From Aeromonas veronii bv. veronii (GTDB taxonomy: Bacteria > Pseudomonadota > Gammaproteobacteria > Enterobacterales > Aeromonadaceae): a DNA stretch of 46,872 nucleotides. The position numbers and the translations under genes were made by a program. The stretch lies in assembly GCF_000820225.1 (NCBI RefSeq), contig NZ_CDDK01000041.1:90312-137183 (forward strand), written 5' to 3'. Below are positions 28,156 through 37,394 of the stretch, in pieces (positions within the stretch are counted from its first letter, which is position 1; the number at the start of each line of letters is the position of its first letter). The notes under the pieces were generated by a model. The model was given only the letters and a program-made list of their open reading frames with translations. It had not been told where the DNA came from and did no database searches.

Positions 28156-28563
28156 TCAAGCGCTCGCAGGTTCACAGGGAGCTGTGTTGAGCTGCTCCCC
28201 CAGCCACTGGATCGCCGCTGCCTCTTGCTCGAAGTAACGTACTGCCCGAAAGGGTAATCCCGTGAAGATATTATCCGCCAGATAGCGCTTGAAGCCCCCC
28301 ACGAAGACCACCGCCAGAAACTGACAGCCACTCTCGGCACACCAGCCAAACTGGCGACGAAAACGGGCCAGCACCTCGGGCCCGGCCGCTTCAAACTCGG
28401 TCGCGACCTCGACAATCCCCCAGGGGCCATCCATCAATCCGGCCAGTTCGTGACGAAAGCGCGCCTCATAGGCCATGGCACCTGCCAGATTGAAAGGGCC
28501 ACTCGGGCGGCAGATCAGCATCTGGCCCCTGCGCTCCATGTCAAATTGCCCATGTGGCTGCAT
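28156..28563 (-). CDS. Hypothetical protein, possibly STAS-like
   Basis: This 135-residue soluble protein I do not recognise with confidence. The start at 28563 has GGGAG 6 nt upstream; an upstream ATG at 28575 adds four residues and has no site. The pattern of alternating short strands and helices (GQMLICRPSGPFNLAGAMA, GIVEVATEFEA, FLAVVFVGGFKRYLADNIF) resembles small STAS or SpoIIAA-like folds, a weak inference. It converges on the cysteine-cluster gene with 26 bp between the stops and no visible terminator. Confidence 0.7.
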   Translation of the reverse strand: MQPHGQFDMERRGQMLICRPSGPFNLAGAMAYEARFRHELAGLMDGPWGIVEVATEFEAAGPEVLARFRRQFGWCAESGCQFLAVVFVGGFKRYLADNIFTGLPFRAVRYFEQEAAAIQWLGEQLNTAPCEPASA

Positions 28564-28831
28564 GACTGCTCCCATTCCGTTACCACCACCATCGCCTGCA
28601 AATTGTTACAACAAGGTAATAATTTATAAGGAAAAGTCCAGCAGCAAACAGGCTTTCCCCAAAGCGTGATCATCCTATCCAGCAAACCGTCTGCACCTCA
28701 TGTTACCGACATCCCGCACCGAATCGATCTCAAGATGTGCGATTGCAGTTAACGAAACGTTACTGCTATTATCCGCGCCGCCACAAACATTCCACCTGCC
28801 GAAAGGTTTGGCACCTCAACAAGGATGTGCA

Positions 28832-30226
28832 ATGAAAAACAGGGACTCGAGTCATTACCAACGGATCTGGCGCTGGCACTTCTACGCCGGTCTCTTTGTC
28901 GCCCCTTTCCTGATCCTGCTGTCACTGACCGGGATCGTCTATCTGTTCAAACCCCAGCTCGACAACCTGATGTACCCCGAGCTGATGAAGGTCGCTACCG
29001 CCAGCCAGACCCTGAGTGCCGACCAACTGCTGGCCAAGGCGATGATGACCATGCCCGATGCCAGCCTGCGTAAATACCTGCCGCCTGCAGCTCCCGATCT
29101 GAGCGCTCAGTTCATCGTCAATCAGGGGGATCGCGAACTGACCCTGTTCCTCGATCCCGCCAGCAGCGCCCTGCTCAGCACCATGGATAACAAGTGGAAT
29201 CTGCAGGCGGTGGCTCGCTCCCTGCACGCCGACCTGCTGCTCGGCACCACAGGGGATCGGCTGATCGAGCTGGCTGCAGGCTGGGGGCTGGTACTGCTCA
29301 TCAGCGGCCTCTATCTCTGGTGGCCGCGCAAGGGGCCCGGCGTGGGCGGTATTCTCTGGCCCAGAGTCAGCCAGCGTGGCCGCCTCTGGTGGCGCGATCT
29401 GCACGCCGTTATCGGCTTCTGGGGCGCAGGTTTCCTGTTGCTGCTGCTCTTGAGTGGCATGACCTGGACCGGTTTCTGGGGCGATCAGTTTGCCGCAGTC
29501 TGGAACCGCTTCCCCGCCGCCATGTGGAACGAGGTGCCCAAATCGGCGCCGCTGGCCCGCACCCTGAATCAGGCCCACGAGCAGACGGTTCCCTGGGCGG
29601 TGGAGAACACCCCCATGCCCAGCTCGCAGCCAGTTGATGAGGGGCACGATCACGGTGCCATGAACCACGGCGAGCACGAGGGAGTGGTGATGGCAAGCCA
29701 GCGGATCCCGCTGCAACGGGTGGTCGAGATCGCCCATGAGCGGGGAGTCCAACCGGGTTACAGCATTACCCCGCCGGTCGGCGCCACCGGTGTCTATACC
29801 ATCGCGATCTTTGCCGATGATCCGCGCAACGATGCCACCCTGCATATCGATCAATACAGTGGCAAGGTGCTGGCCGATGTGCGCTGGCAGGATTACGGCC
29901 CGGTCGCCAAAACGGTGGAGAGTGGCGTCATGCTGCACATGGGCAAGCTCTACGGCTGGCCCCACCAGCTCGCCATGCTGCTTATCTGCCTGATGGTGCT
30001 GGCCAGCGCCGTGAGTGGTCTGTGGATCTGGTGGTGCCGCCGTCCGCAGGGCCGTCTCGCCGCGCCGCCGCTGCCTGCCAAACTCCCGTCGATGCGCGGT
30101 GCCATCGCCCTGCTGATCCTGCTGGGGATCGCCTTCCCGCTGGTGGGGGCCTCCATGGTTGCCATCTGGCTGCTGGATACCCTGCTCTTCTCCCGCCGCC
30201 CCCTCAAGGTGGCGCGCGCCAGCTAG
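28832..30226 (+). CDS. PepSY-associated membrane protein (PiuB-like)
   Basis: This 464-residue inner-membrane protein belongs to the PepSY_TM family, which often clusters with iron or siderophore uptake. There are four main membrane segments: about 17-38, a pair flanking the WWPRKG and RDLHAVIGFW motifs, and two near the C terminus (about 370-395 and 425-445). A periplasmic-sized loop holds the His-rich run HDHGAMNHGEH, starting at His272, a likely metal-binding patch. The ATG at 28832 has AAGGA 7 nt upstream; the longer frame is not supported. A ferric-reductase or metal-uptake role is probable by family only. A very strong terminator follows. Confidence 0.85.
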   Translation: MKNRDSSHYQRIWRWHFYAGLFVAPFLILLSLTGIVYLFKPQLDNLMYPELMKVATASQTLSADQLLAKAMMTMPDASLRKYLPPAAPDLSAQFIVNQGDRELTLFLDPASSALLSTMDNKWNLQAVARSLHADLLLGTTGDRLIELAAGWGLVLLISGLYLWWPRKGPGVGGILWPRVSQRGRLWWRDLHAVIGFWGAGFLLLLLLSGMTWTGFWGDQFAAVWNRFPAAMWNEVPKSAPLARTLNQAHEQTVPWAVENTPMPSSQPVDEGHDHGAMNHGEHEGVVMASQRIPLQRVVEIAHERGVQPGYSITPPVGATGVYTIAIFADDPRNDATLHIDQYSGKVLADVRWQDYGPVAKTVESGVMLHMGKLYGWPHQLAMLLICLMVLASAVSGLWIWWCRRPQGRLAAPPLPAKLPSMRGAIALLILLGIAFPLVGASMVAIWLLDTLLFSRRPLKVARAS

Positions 30227-30244
30227 TCGATAGCATCATCCACC

Positions 30245-30284
30245 AACAGAGAGGGCTCCCGCTTGGGAGCCCTCTCTGTTTCAT
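30245..30284 (+). terminator. Strong terminator after the PepSY gene
   Basis: A perfect 16-bp stem (30245-30260 with 30265-30280, loop GCTT) is followed by TTTCATT. The core GGGCTCCC is shared with the terminator at 30574-30603 and resembles that at 21805-21835. Confidence 0.85.
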
Positions 30285-30306
30285 TGCGTTTCATTGCAAC
30301 CGACTT

Positions 30307-30522
30307 TCACTCCTGCTCGACCAGCAGGAGAATTTTCTTGGCCTTCTCGAAGTGATCGAGCTTGTGGGTCTGGATCCACCAGGTCGCTGCCTCCATCAGC
30401 AAATCGGGATCGTCATTGCGATTGGCAAAGAAGGCATAAAAGGAGAGCCCGACCGTCTCCCCCTTCCGGGCGATTTTTTGCTGGCATACCTGAATGATTT
30501 TCTGTTTGAGTGATGCACGCAT
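30307..30522 (-). CDS. Small conserved protein (DUF6500-like)
   Basis: A 71-residue protein starting MRASLKQKIIQVCQQKIARK at 30522, with an AGGAAGA site 6 nt upstream. The open frame continues upstream through the menA terminator, which is clearly non-coding. I recall similar short proteins in Vibrio and Aeromonas filed as DUF6500 (tentative). It contains FYAFFANRNDDPDLLMEAA and a Lys/Leu-rich C terminus. Function unknown. It stands between two terminators and so has its own promoter. Confidence 0.72.
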   Translation of the reverse strand: MRASLKQKIIQVCQQKIARKGETVGLSFYAFFANRNDDPDLLMEAATWWIQTHKLDHFEKAKKILLLVEQE

Positions 30523-30573
30523 GGCAGTCTTCCTGTCTGACTGATTCAGTACCAACGCGTCGCATCGGCACAC

Positions 30574-30603
30574 AAAAAGGGCTCCCGCCTCGGGAGCCCT
30601 TTT
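30574..30603 (-). terminator. menA terminator
   Basis: The stem GGGCTCCCG/CGGGAGCCC (30579-30587 with 30591-30599) has an A/T tract on each side. On the minus strand it follows the menA stop (30629) and is trailed by TTTTTGTG. It could also act weakly on the plus strand. Confidence 0.85.
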
Positions 30604-30628
30604 CACATAACAACAAGCCGGTCGTTCA

Positions 30629-31534
30629 TCAGGAGAACGCCAACCCGATGGAGAGCAGCAGGCTGAACAGAAACGCGCTGATGGCGGTCTTCTTGAGGGA
30701 ACCGGTCAGCACCTCGCCATCGTAGCTTTCGCGAAGGGTCTTGGCCGCATCGCTAAGAGGCTTCATGGCGGGCAGAAAGATCCACGGCCAGAAACTGGCG
30801 GGCTGGATCAGGATAAAGACGATGGTTGCCAGCAGCGCCGCCCCCAGCAACACCCAGTGATAGGCGATGGCGCGGTTGCGGCCAAGGCGCACCGCCAGGG
30901 TGATCTTGCCGCTGGCGGCGTCGGTCTCGATGTCGCGCACATTGTTGATATTGAGCACGGCGGTCGCCAGCAGACCACAGGCGGTGGCAGGCAGCAGCAG
31001 CTCCCACTCCAGCGTCTTGGTAAAGAGGTAGTAGGAGCCGAGCACCCCGAGCAGGCCGAAGAATAAGAACACCGAGATATCGCCAAACCCGCGATAGCCG
31101 TAAGGGGTCTTGCCCACGGTATAGGTCACCGCCGCGACGATGGCCGCGCCACCCAGCACCACAAATGCCAAAATCTGCAGCCACTGGCCGCCGAAGGCAC
31201 AGCCCAGCAGCAGCAGGCCACTGGCCACCGCCGCCAGCGCAGTCAGCCCCATCGCCACGCACATCTGCTTTTTGGTGATAAGACCGGAGACCACCGCCCG
31301 CTGCGGGCCGATCCGTTCACCGTTATCGGCGCCGGAGACCGCATCGCCGTAATCGTTGGCCAGATTGGAGAGGATCTGCAGCAAGATGGCGGTCAGCAGA
31401 GAGAGCGCCATGATGGTGCCATCGAAGGCACCACGACTGGCAGCCAGCCCCGAGCCCAGCAGGATGGAAGAGCAGGCGAGCGGCAATGTTCGCAAACGCG
31501 CCGCCAGCAACCAAACAGAGAAGGTATTTGTCAT
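30629..31534 (-). CDS. menA: 1,4-dihydroxy-2-naphthoate polyprenyltransferase
   Basis: MenA prenylates 1,4-dihydroxy-2-naphthoate to demethylmenaquinone in the inner membrane. The 301-residue protein has about eight helices and the two UbiA-family aspartate motifs, NLANDYGDAVSGAD and NNVRDIETDAASGK. E. coli MenA has 308 residues. The start MTNTFSVWLLAARLRTLPL at 31534 matches the family; the longer frame does not, although the ribosome site is weak. It diverges from menF, so the whole menaquinone branch from chorismate is encoded around one spacer. Confidence 0.94.
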   Translation of the reverse strand: MTNTFSVWLLAARLRTLPLACSSILLGSGLAASRGAFDGTIMALSLLTAILLQILSNLANDYGDAVSGADNGERIGPQRAVVSGLITKKQMCVAMGLTALAAVASGLLLLGCAFGGQWLQILAFVVLGGAAIVAAVTYTVGKTPYGYRGFGDISVFLFFGLLGVLGSYYLFTKTLEWELLLPATACGLLATAVLNINNVRDIETDAASGKITLAVRLGRNRAIAYHWVLLGAALLATIVFILIQPASFWPWIFLPAMKPLSDAAKTLRESYDGEVLTGSLKKTAISAFLFSLLLSIGLAFS

Positions 31535-31742
31535 TTTGTGATGGCCAAACAATCGGATATTGATCGTGTTAAGGGTTATCGAACCGGATTTGGGTATACT
31601 TGGCCCCGGAGAGTGAAGCTCCCGCGGGCGATTTACATGGACGAATGGGCAGATAATATATAGGAAATCATCGCCCTTTGGCATAAACCTACGGCATCCA
31701 GCTACCGGATCGCTCGTTACTACCCGGCTCAGAAAAGAATCC

Positions 31743-33065
31743 ATGTTGGCTCAGACCCATATCAAGCAACAACTGGACGCCCTGCGTCACAGCAACGTCA
31801 GCGGCTTCGTACGGTTGCGAGTGGCAATCGAAATCCGCTCCTTTCTGGGCTGGCTCGCGGCGCAAACCCTCTATCCCCGCATCTACTGGCAGGCCCGTGG
31901 AGAGGCTCGTCCCGAGTATGTCGCGCTGGGCGCCATCCATGAACTGACCGAGCCGCACGCCATCAAGCAGGTGTGCACTAACACAGCCAACCAGCATCAT
32001 GACAACAGCCCTCGCTACTATGGTGGACTGGCGTTCGATCCGGCCCAGTCCGGCTGGCAAGGGTTTGGCCCCTGCCGTTTCGTGCTGCCCCGCATCGAGC
32101 TGGTGCGCCGTGGCGAGTGCGTCAGTCTCTGCCTCAACCTCTGGCTGGATGAAAACAATCTCGAGGCCGAACTGCAGGCGGCCGAAGCCGCCCTCGACGC
32201 CCTGCGCCCGGAAGCCCCGCTGCCCGCCCTGCAAAAGCAGCCCTGGCAGCGACAGGATTGCCCCGGCCCCGCCCAGTGGCAGACCCTAGTGGAACGCGTC
32301 ACCGCCCCCGATTTTCAGGCCCACACTCCCAAGGTGGTGCTGTCGCGGGAAAGCCTGCTGACCAGTCCGAACCATGATGCGGATATCAATCCCTGGGCCA
32401 TGCTCGACCAGTGGGCCCGCCACGCTCAGGACTGCTTCCACTTCGGTTTTCAATTCTCCCCCGAGCAGGCTTTTATCGCCTGCTCTCCCGAGCGGCTCTA
32501 CCGCCGGGAAGATCGCCACCTCTTTACCGAGGCGCTGGCGGGCACCATTCGCCGCTCCGGCGATGAAGAGGTGGATGCCCAACTGGCCGCCGAGCTGCTG
32601 GCCGACAGCAAGAACCGGCTGGAGAACCGGCTGGTACATGCCGACATCCTCAGCCGACTGGCGCCACTGACCCACGATGCCACCCTGACCGAGCCACGCA
32701 TTCTGAAACTGCGGCTGCTGCAACACCTCAAGTGCGATATTGAGGCCGAGCTCAAGCTCGGCGTCTGCGACTGGCAGTTGCTCGATGCCCTTCATCCGAC
32801 TCCTGCGGTGGGCGGTGCCCCGCGCGAGGCGGCGCTCGCCTTTATCCGCGAGTTCGAGCCCTACGATCGGGGCTGGTACGCCGGTGCCTGCGGCATGCTG
32901 AGTAGGGAGACCTCCGAGTTCTCGGTCGCCATTCGCAGCGCCCGCATTCAGCCGGGCAGCGTCACCCTGTTTGCCGGTGCCGGCATTGTCGCCGGTTCCG
33001 AGCCTGTCGCCGAGTGGGCCGAGCTCGACAACAAGATCGCCAATGTGCTCTCCCTGCTGGGATAG
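31743..33065 (+). CDS. menF: Isochorismate synthase (menaquinone)
   Basis: MenF converts chorismate to isochorismate, the first committed step. The 440-residue protein has the chorismate-binding C-terminal domain: [25 protein letters not shown] and [17 protein letters not shown], plus the general-base lysine in PKVVLSRES. It is first in the operon menF-D-H-B-C-E. The N terminus (about 1-150) is more variable, as usual. Linkage to menD separates it from the enterobactin paralogue EntC. Confidence 0.95.
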   Translation: MLAQTHIKQQLDALRHSNVSGFVRLRVAIEIRSFLGWLAAQTLYPRIYWQARGEARPEYVALGAIHELTEPHAIKQVCTNTANQHHDNSPRYYGGLAFDPAQSGWQGFGPCRFVLPRIELVRRGECVSLCLNLWLDENNLEAELQAAEAALDALRPEAPLPALQKQPWQRQDCPGPAQWQTLVERVTAPDFQAHTPKVVLSRESLLTSPNHDADINPWAMLDQWARHAQDCFHFGFQFSPEQAFIACSPERLYRREDRHLFTEALAGTIRRSGDEEVDAQLAAELLADSKNRLENRLVHADILSRLAPLTHDATLTEPRILKLRLLQHLKCDIEAELKLGVCDWQLLDALHPTPAVGGAPREAALAFIREFEPYDRGWYAGACGMLSRETSEFSVAIRSARIQPGSVTLFAGAGIVAGSEPVAEWAELDNKIANVLSLLG

Positions 33066-33097
33066 TCATTCACCCTTTTCACGCTACGAGAGCCCCT

Positions 33098-34855
33098 ATG
33101 CCCACCCGTAAAGAGCCTGCCAGCGAAGAGTTTGCCTGCCCCCCGTTTTCGAGCCAGCACGCCACCTTCAACCACGTCTGGTCCTCCCTCTTGCTGGAGG
33201 AGCTCTTTCGCCTCGGGGTGCGCGACATCGCGCTGGCCCCCGGCTCCCGCTCCGCGCCGCTGACCATGGCCGCCGCGGCCCATCAGGGCTTTCGTCGTCA
33301 CTTGCACTTTGACGAGCGCGGCCTCGGCTTTATGGCGCTCGGGCTGGCCAAGGGGAGCAACCGGCCGGTGGCGGTGATCATGACCTCGGGCACCGCGGTA
33401 GCCAACCTCTGGCCCGCAGTGGCTGAGGCCCAGCTCACCGGCGTGCCGCTGATTATTCTCTCCGCCGATCGTCCTCACGAGCTTATCGACAACGGCGCCA
33501 ATCAGGCGATCGACCAGCAGGGGATCTTCGGCCGCTACCCCGTCTATCAACAGAACCTGCCGAGCCCCACCCCGACCATTCCGGCGGCGTTTGTGCTGAG
33601 CTCGGTAGATCAGGCGCTGGCCAAACAGGCGCTCACTCCCGGAGTGGTGCACTTCAACTGCATGTACCCCGAGCCCCTCTACCCGGGCGAGCACTATCAG
33701 GATTTCTCCGACTATCTGGCCCCCCTCGGTGACTGGCTCGGCTCGCACAAGCCCTGGAGCCCGTGGCAGCAAAGCGCGCCGAGCTGCCCCCCTCAGGCGG
33801 AGTGGGAAACCTTTCGGCAACAGCGCGGCATTATTGTCGCCGGCAGGATCACTGACCCCGAACAGGCACAGGTGGTCGCCGCGCTGGCGGAACAACTTGG
33901 CTGGCCGCTGCTGGCGGATCTGCAGAGCCAGATCCGCTTCGATAGCCGCAACCTCATCCACATGGATATGGCGCTCAACGACCCTGAATTCGTCGCCGAA
34001 CTGGGCCGCGCCGAGGTGCTGCTGCAATTTGGCGCACGGCTTGTCTCCAAGCGGCTCGGCCAGTTCATCAAACACCATTCATGGCAGGATTACTGGCTGG
34101 TGGATCCGCAACCGGCGCGGCTCGATCCCGATTACCGGCTGCGCAACCGGCTGCTCTGCAGCGCCAGCGCCTTTGCTGCGGCCCATCCGGTCACCACACA
34201 AGCCCCTTGGCACACATTGGCCGAGCTGCAACACAACGCCAGCCAACAGATCGCCGCCGCCTGCGAGCACTTCTCCGAGCTTGGGGTCTGCCATCGCCTC
34301 AACCGCCTGATTGAAGGCCAACTGTTTGTCGGCAACAGCATGCCAGCCCGACTGATGGATATGCTCGGCGAAACGGGCAAAGGGCCGAGCCGGGTGATGA
34401 CCAACCGTGGCGCCTCCGGCATCGATGGCCTGATCGCCACCGCCTACGGGTTTGCCCAATCGATCGAGCAAGGCAGCAATGAGCCCACCACCCTGCTGCT
34501 TGGGGATCTCAGCGCCCTGCACGATCTCAACAGCCTCGCCCTGCTCAGCAAGGCGAGTCGACCGCTGGTGGTGATCCTGCTCAACAACGATGGCGGCAGC
34601 ATCTTTCGTATGTTGCCGGTGCCCACCGAAGGGGAGCTGCTGGAGAGCTACTACCGGCTGCCCCACGGCCTCAGTTTTGAACATGCTGCCGCCATGTTTG
34701 GTCTCGCCTATCGGGCGCCGACCACCCTGGCCGAGTTCGAACGCGATTACCGCGCCGCCCTCCAACATGGCGTTACCTTGATCGAGATCCGGGTACCGAG
34801 CGAGCAGGTAGCCGATGATCTCAAGGCACTGGGGGCCGCCATCCGTGGCAAATAA
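33098..34855 (+). CDS. menD: SEPHCHC synthase
   Basis: MenD joins isochorismate and 2-oxoglutarate in a ThDP-dependent reaction that gives SEPHCHC. The 585-residue protein has the N-terminal catalytic region [15 protein letters not shown] and ISFDER-like [15 protein letters not shown]. The C-terminal ThDP-Mg motif is [15 protein letters not shown] followed by LNNDGGSIF. The ATG at 33098 has GAGAG upstream and lies 32 bp after menF. The end overlaps the start of menH by 11 nt. Confidence 0.95.
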   Translation: MPTRKEPASEEFACPPFSSQHATFNHVWSSLLLEELFRLGVRDIALAPGSRSAPLTMAAAAHQGFRRHLHFDERGLGFMALGLAKGSNRPVAVIMTSGTAVANLWPAVAEAQLTGVPLIILSADRPHELIDNGANQAIDQQGIFGRYPVYQQNLPSPTPTIPAAFVLSSVDQALAKQALTPGVVHFNCMYPEPLYPGEHYQDFSDYLAPLGDWLGSHKPWSPWQQSAPSCPPQAEWETFRQQRGIIVAGRITDPEQAQVVAALAEQLGWPLLADLQSQIRFDSRNLIHMDMALNDPEFVAELGRAEVLLQFGARLVSKRLGQFIKHHSWQDYWLVDPQPARLDPDYRLRNRLLCSASAFAAAHPVTTQAPWHTLAELQHNASQQIAAACEHFSELGVCHRLNRLIEGQLFVGNSMPARLMDMLGETGKGPSRVMTNRGASGIDGLIATAYGFAQSIEQGSNEPTTLLLGDLSALHDLNSLALLSKASRPLVVILLNNDGGSIFRMLPVPTEGELLESYYRLPHGLSFEHAAAMFGLAYRAPTTLAEFERDYRAALQHGVTLIEIRVPSEQVADDLKALGAAIRGK

Positions 34856-35612
34856 AAATGCCCATGTGCCGCTGGTGATGCTGCACGGTCTGCTGGGGGA
34901 TAGCGGCGACTGGCAACCGGTGATCGACCGGCTGCCAGCCATCCGCTGCATCGCCCTCGATCTGCCGGGTCACGGTCAGCATCGAGCTCTCACCGTCAGC
35001 AACTTTGAGCAGAGCCACCAGTGGCTGGTCGCCGAGCTGGCCAGCCGCAACATTGAACGCTATCTGCTGGCGGGTTATTCGCTGGGGGGGCGACTGGCCC
35101 TCTACCACGCCAGCCGCAAGCCCACCGGGCTGCGGGGGCTGCTGCTGGAGAACTGCAACCCGGGGTTACCGGCCTGTGAACGGGCCGCTCGCATCCAGCA
35201 CGATGAACAGTGGGCGCGGCGCTTTGAGCAGGAACCACTGGCTGACGTGCTGGCAGACTGGTACCGGCAAGGGGTGTTTGCCGATCTTGACGATGCGGCC
35301 CGGGCCAGCCAGATCGCCCGCCGCCTTGGCAACGACGGTCAGGGCATCGCCACCATGCTACGTGCCACCTCGCTCGGCAAGCAGCCGGATCTCGCCCCCT
35401 GGCTCATGGCGAGCCAGCTGCCGGTCACCTGGGTGAGTGGCAAGCGGGATCACAAATTCCATCAGCTGGCTTGCCAGCTGGCGAACCAGGATCGCAGAAT
35501 CAACCACTTGGTGCTGGATGGCGGCCATAATCTGCACGCCCATCAGCCTGATAACTTTGCCCGACTCCTCGCGGAGTGGGTCAACCAACAAGAAGAGACG
35601 AGTCATGATTGA
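34845..35612 (+). CDS. menH: SHCHC synthase (alpha/beta hydrolase)
   Basis: MenH removes pyruvate from SEPHCHC to give SHCHC. The 255-residue protein has the oxyanion [11 protein letters not shown], the nucleophile elbow AGYSLGGR, and the C-terminal His in [11 protein letters not shown] place the start at the GTG at 34845, overlapping the menD stop, because it gives about the E. coli length (252). The ATG at 34815 with AGGT upstream is a possible alternative. The stop overlaps the menB start by 8 nt, indicating coupled translation. Confidence 0.9.
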   Translation: MANKNAHVPLVMLHGLLGDSGDWQPVIDRLPAIRCIALDLPGHGQHRALTVSNFEQSHQWLVAELASRNIERYLLAGYSLGGRLALYHASRKPTGLRGLLLENCNPGLPACERAARIQHDEQWARRFEQEPLADVLADWYRQGVFADLDDAARASQIARRLGNDGQGIATMLRATSLGKQPDLAPWLMASQLPVTWVSGKRDHKFHQLACQLANQDRRINHLVLDGGHNLHAHQPDNFARLLAEWVNQQEETSHD

Positions 35613-36465
35613 AGCAATGACGGAAGCTGAACTGTATGCACCTGTTGAATGGCAAGATTGCTCCGCCGGTTACGAGGACATCCTCTATCACAAGTCCAAC
35701 GATGGCATTGCCAAGATCACCATCAACCGTCCCCAGGTACGCAACGCCTTCCGCCCCCGCACCGTCAAAGAGATGCTGCAGGCGCTGGCCGATGCCCGTT
35801 ATGACGATCAGATCGGCACCATCATCCTGACCGGTTTTGGCGAGAAAGCCTTCTGCGCCGGTGGCGACCAGAAGATCCGTGGCGACTACGGTGGATACCG
35901 TGATGACGAGGGGACTCACCACCTCAACGTGCTCGACTTCCAGCGCGACATCCGCACCTGCCCGAAACCTGTGGTTGCCATGGTAGCGGGCTACGCAGTC
36001 GGTGGCGGCCACGTGCTGCACATGATGTGTGACCTGACCATCGCCGCCGACAACGCCCAGTTTGGCCAGACCGGCCCGAAAGTGGGCTCCTTCGACGGCG
36101 GTTGGGGGGCTTCCTACATGGCTCGTATCGTCGGCCAGAAGAAGGCCCGCGAAATCTGGTTCCTCTGCCGCATGTACGATGCCCAGCAAGCCCTCGACAT
36201 GGGTCTGGTCAACACTGTCGTGCCGCTGGCGGAACTGGAGCGAGAAACCGTGCGCTGGTGCCGTGAAATGCTGCAAAATAGCCCGATGGCGCTACGCTGC
36301 CTGAAAGCCGCCCTCAACGCTGACTGTGATGGTCAGGCGGGCTTGCAGGAGCTGGCGGGCAATGCCACCATGCTGTTCTACATGACCGAAGAGGGTCAGG
36401 AAGGCCGCAACGCCTTCAACGAAAAGCGTCGCCCCGACTTCTCCAAATACAAGCGGAACCCCTGA
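35605..36465 (+). CDS. menB: 1,4-dihydroxy-2-naphthoyl-CoA synthase
   Basis: MenB is the crotonase-fold enzyme that closes the second ring of naphthoquinone. The 286-residue protein is almost colinear with E. coli MenB (285), with [41 protein letters not shown] and [15 protein letters not shown]. The ATG at 35605 overlaps the menH stop, and its own stop overlaps the menC start (TGATG). Met5 is an alternative start. This is among the most conserved proteins in the window. Confidence 0.97.
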   Translation: MIEAMTEAELYAPVEWQDCSAGYEDILYHKSNDGIAKITINRPQVRNAFRPRTVKEMLQALADARYDDQIGTIILTGFGEKAFCAGGDQKIRGDYGGYRDDEGTHHLNVLDFQRDIRTCPKPVVAMVAGYAVGGGHVLHMMCDLTIAADNAQFGQTGPKVGSFDGGWGASYMARIVGQKKAREIWFLCRMYDAQQALDMGLVNTVVPLAELERETVRWCREMLQNSPMALRCLKAALNADCDGQAGLQELAGNATMLFYMTEEGQEGRNAFNEKRRPDFSKYKRNP

Positions 36466-37394
36466 TGACACTCGCCCTGTATCGCTATCAACTGCCTTTT
36501 ACCCAGCCACTGACCTTTCACGGCAAGGTGGAGGTGGCGCGAGAGGGGCTGTTGGTGCGCATCAACGACGGCTGGGGGGAAATCGCCCCCCTGCCCGGCT
36601 TCTCGAAAGAGAGCCTGCAACAGGCAGAGGCAGAAGCCCTTGCCACGCTGGCGGCCCTGGCCGCAGGCGATACCCCGAACCCCGTGCTGCCGTCGGTGCA
36701 ATTTGGCCTCGACTGCGCGCGCCGGACATGGCCCGAGCAGCGCAACCCGCTGCCGGAACCCTATCCCCTCATTCAAGGCTCCCCCCAGGAGCTGCTGCGC
36801 AACTGGAAAGAGTGGCTGCACCGCACGCCCGGCAAGGCCAAGCTGAAGGTGGCACGCTACCCGATGCGTGACGAGCTGGCGCTGATCCGCCTGCTGTGCG
36901 ACCGCCTCCCCTCCCTCAAGCTGGTGCTGGATGCCAACCAGGGCTGGACTCGCGAGGAGGCGTGGACCTTCTGCGGCCACCTCGACCCGAATCGCATCGA
37001 GTATCTGGAAGACCCTTGCGCCGACTTTGCCGACATCGCCTTTGTCGCCAACCGCACCGGCATGCCGGTGGCGCTGGACGAACTGCTGGCACAAGGCAAG
37101 CCGTGGGAGCCGATCCCGCAACTGCGCGCGCTGGTGCTCAAGCCTACCCTGCTCGGTTCACTCGCCAACTGCGAAGCCCTGATCGCCCGCGCCCGCGAAC
37201 TGCGGCTCAAGGTGATCATCTCCTCCTGCTTCGAATCGGATCTGGGCCTGAACCAGCTCTTTCATCTGGCGGGCGAATGGGCTCCCGAACAGGCGCCGGG
37301 TCTGGATACCCGCCGCTGGATGGCAGGCAACTTGCTGGGGGAAAATGGCAAGCCGGAACTGAGCCGACTGGAGCAACTGTATTACCGTGATTGA
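36465..37394 (+). CDS. menC: o-Succinylbenzoate synthase
   Basis: MenC dehydrates SHCHC to o-succinylbenzoate. The 309-residue enolase-superfamily protein has the catalytic lysine pair near KAKLKVARY and metal ligands in LDANQGWT (Asp), YLEDPC (Glu) and ALDELL (Asp). The second catalytic lysine is in LVLKPTLLG. E. coli MenC has 320 residues. It begins within the menB stop and ends 8 nt inside menE, so ribosomes pass from gene to gene. Confidence 0.94.
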   Translation: MTLALYRYQLPFTQPLTFHGKVEVAREGLLVRINDGWGEIAPLPGFSKESLQQAEAEALATLAALAAGDTPNPVLPSVQFGLDCARRTWPEQRNPLPEPYPLIQGSPQELLRNWKEWLHRTPGKAKLKVARYPMRDELALIRLLCDRLPSLKLVLDANQGWTREEAWTFCGHLDPNRIEYLEDPCADFADIAFVANRTGMPVALDELLAQGKPWEPIPQLRALVLKPTLLGSLANCEALIARARELRLKVIISSCFESDLGLNQLFHLAGEWAPEQAPGLDTRRWMAGNLLGENGKPELSRLEQLYYRD

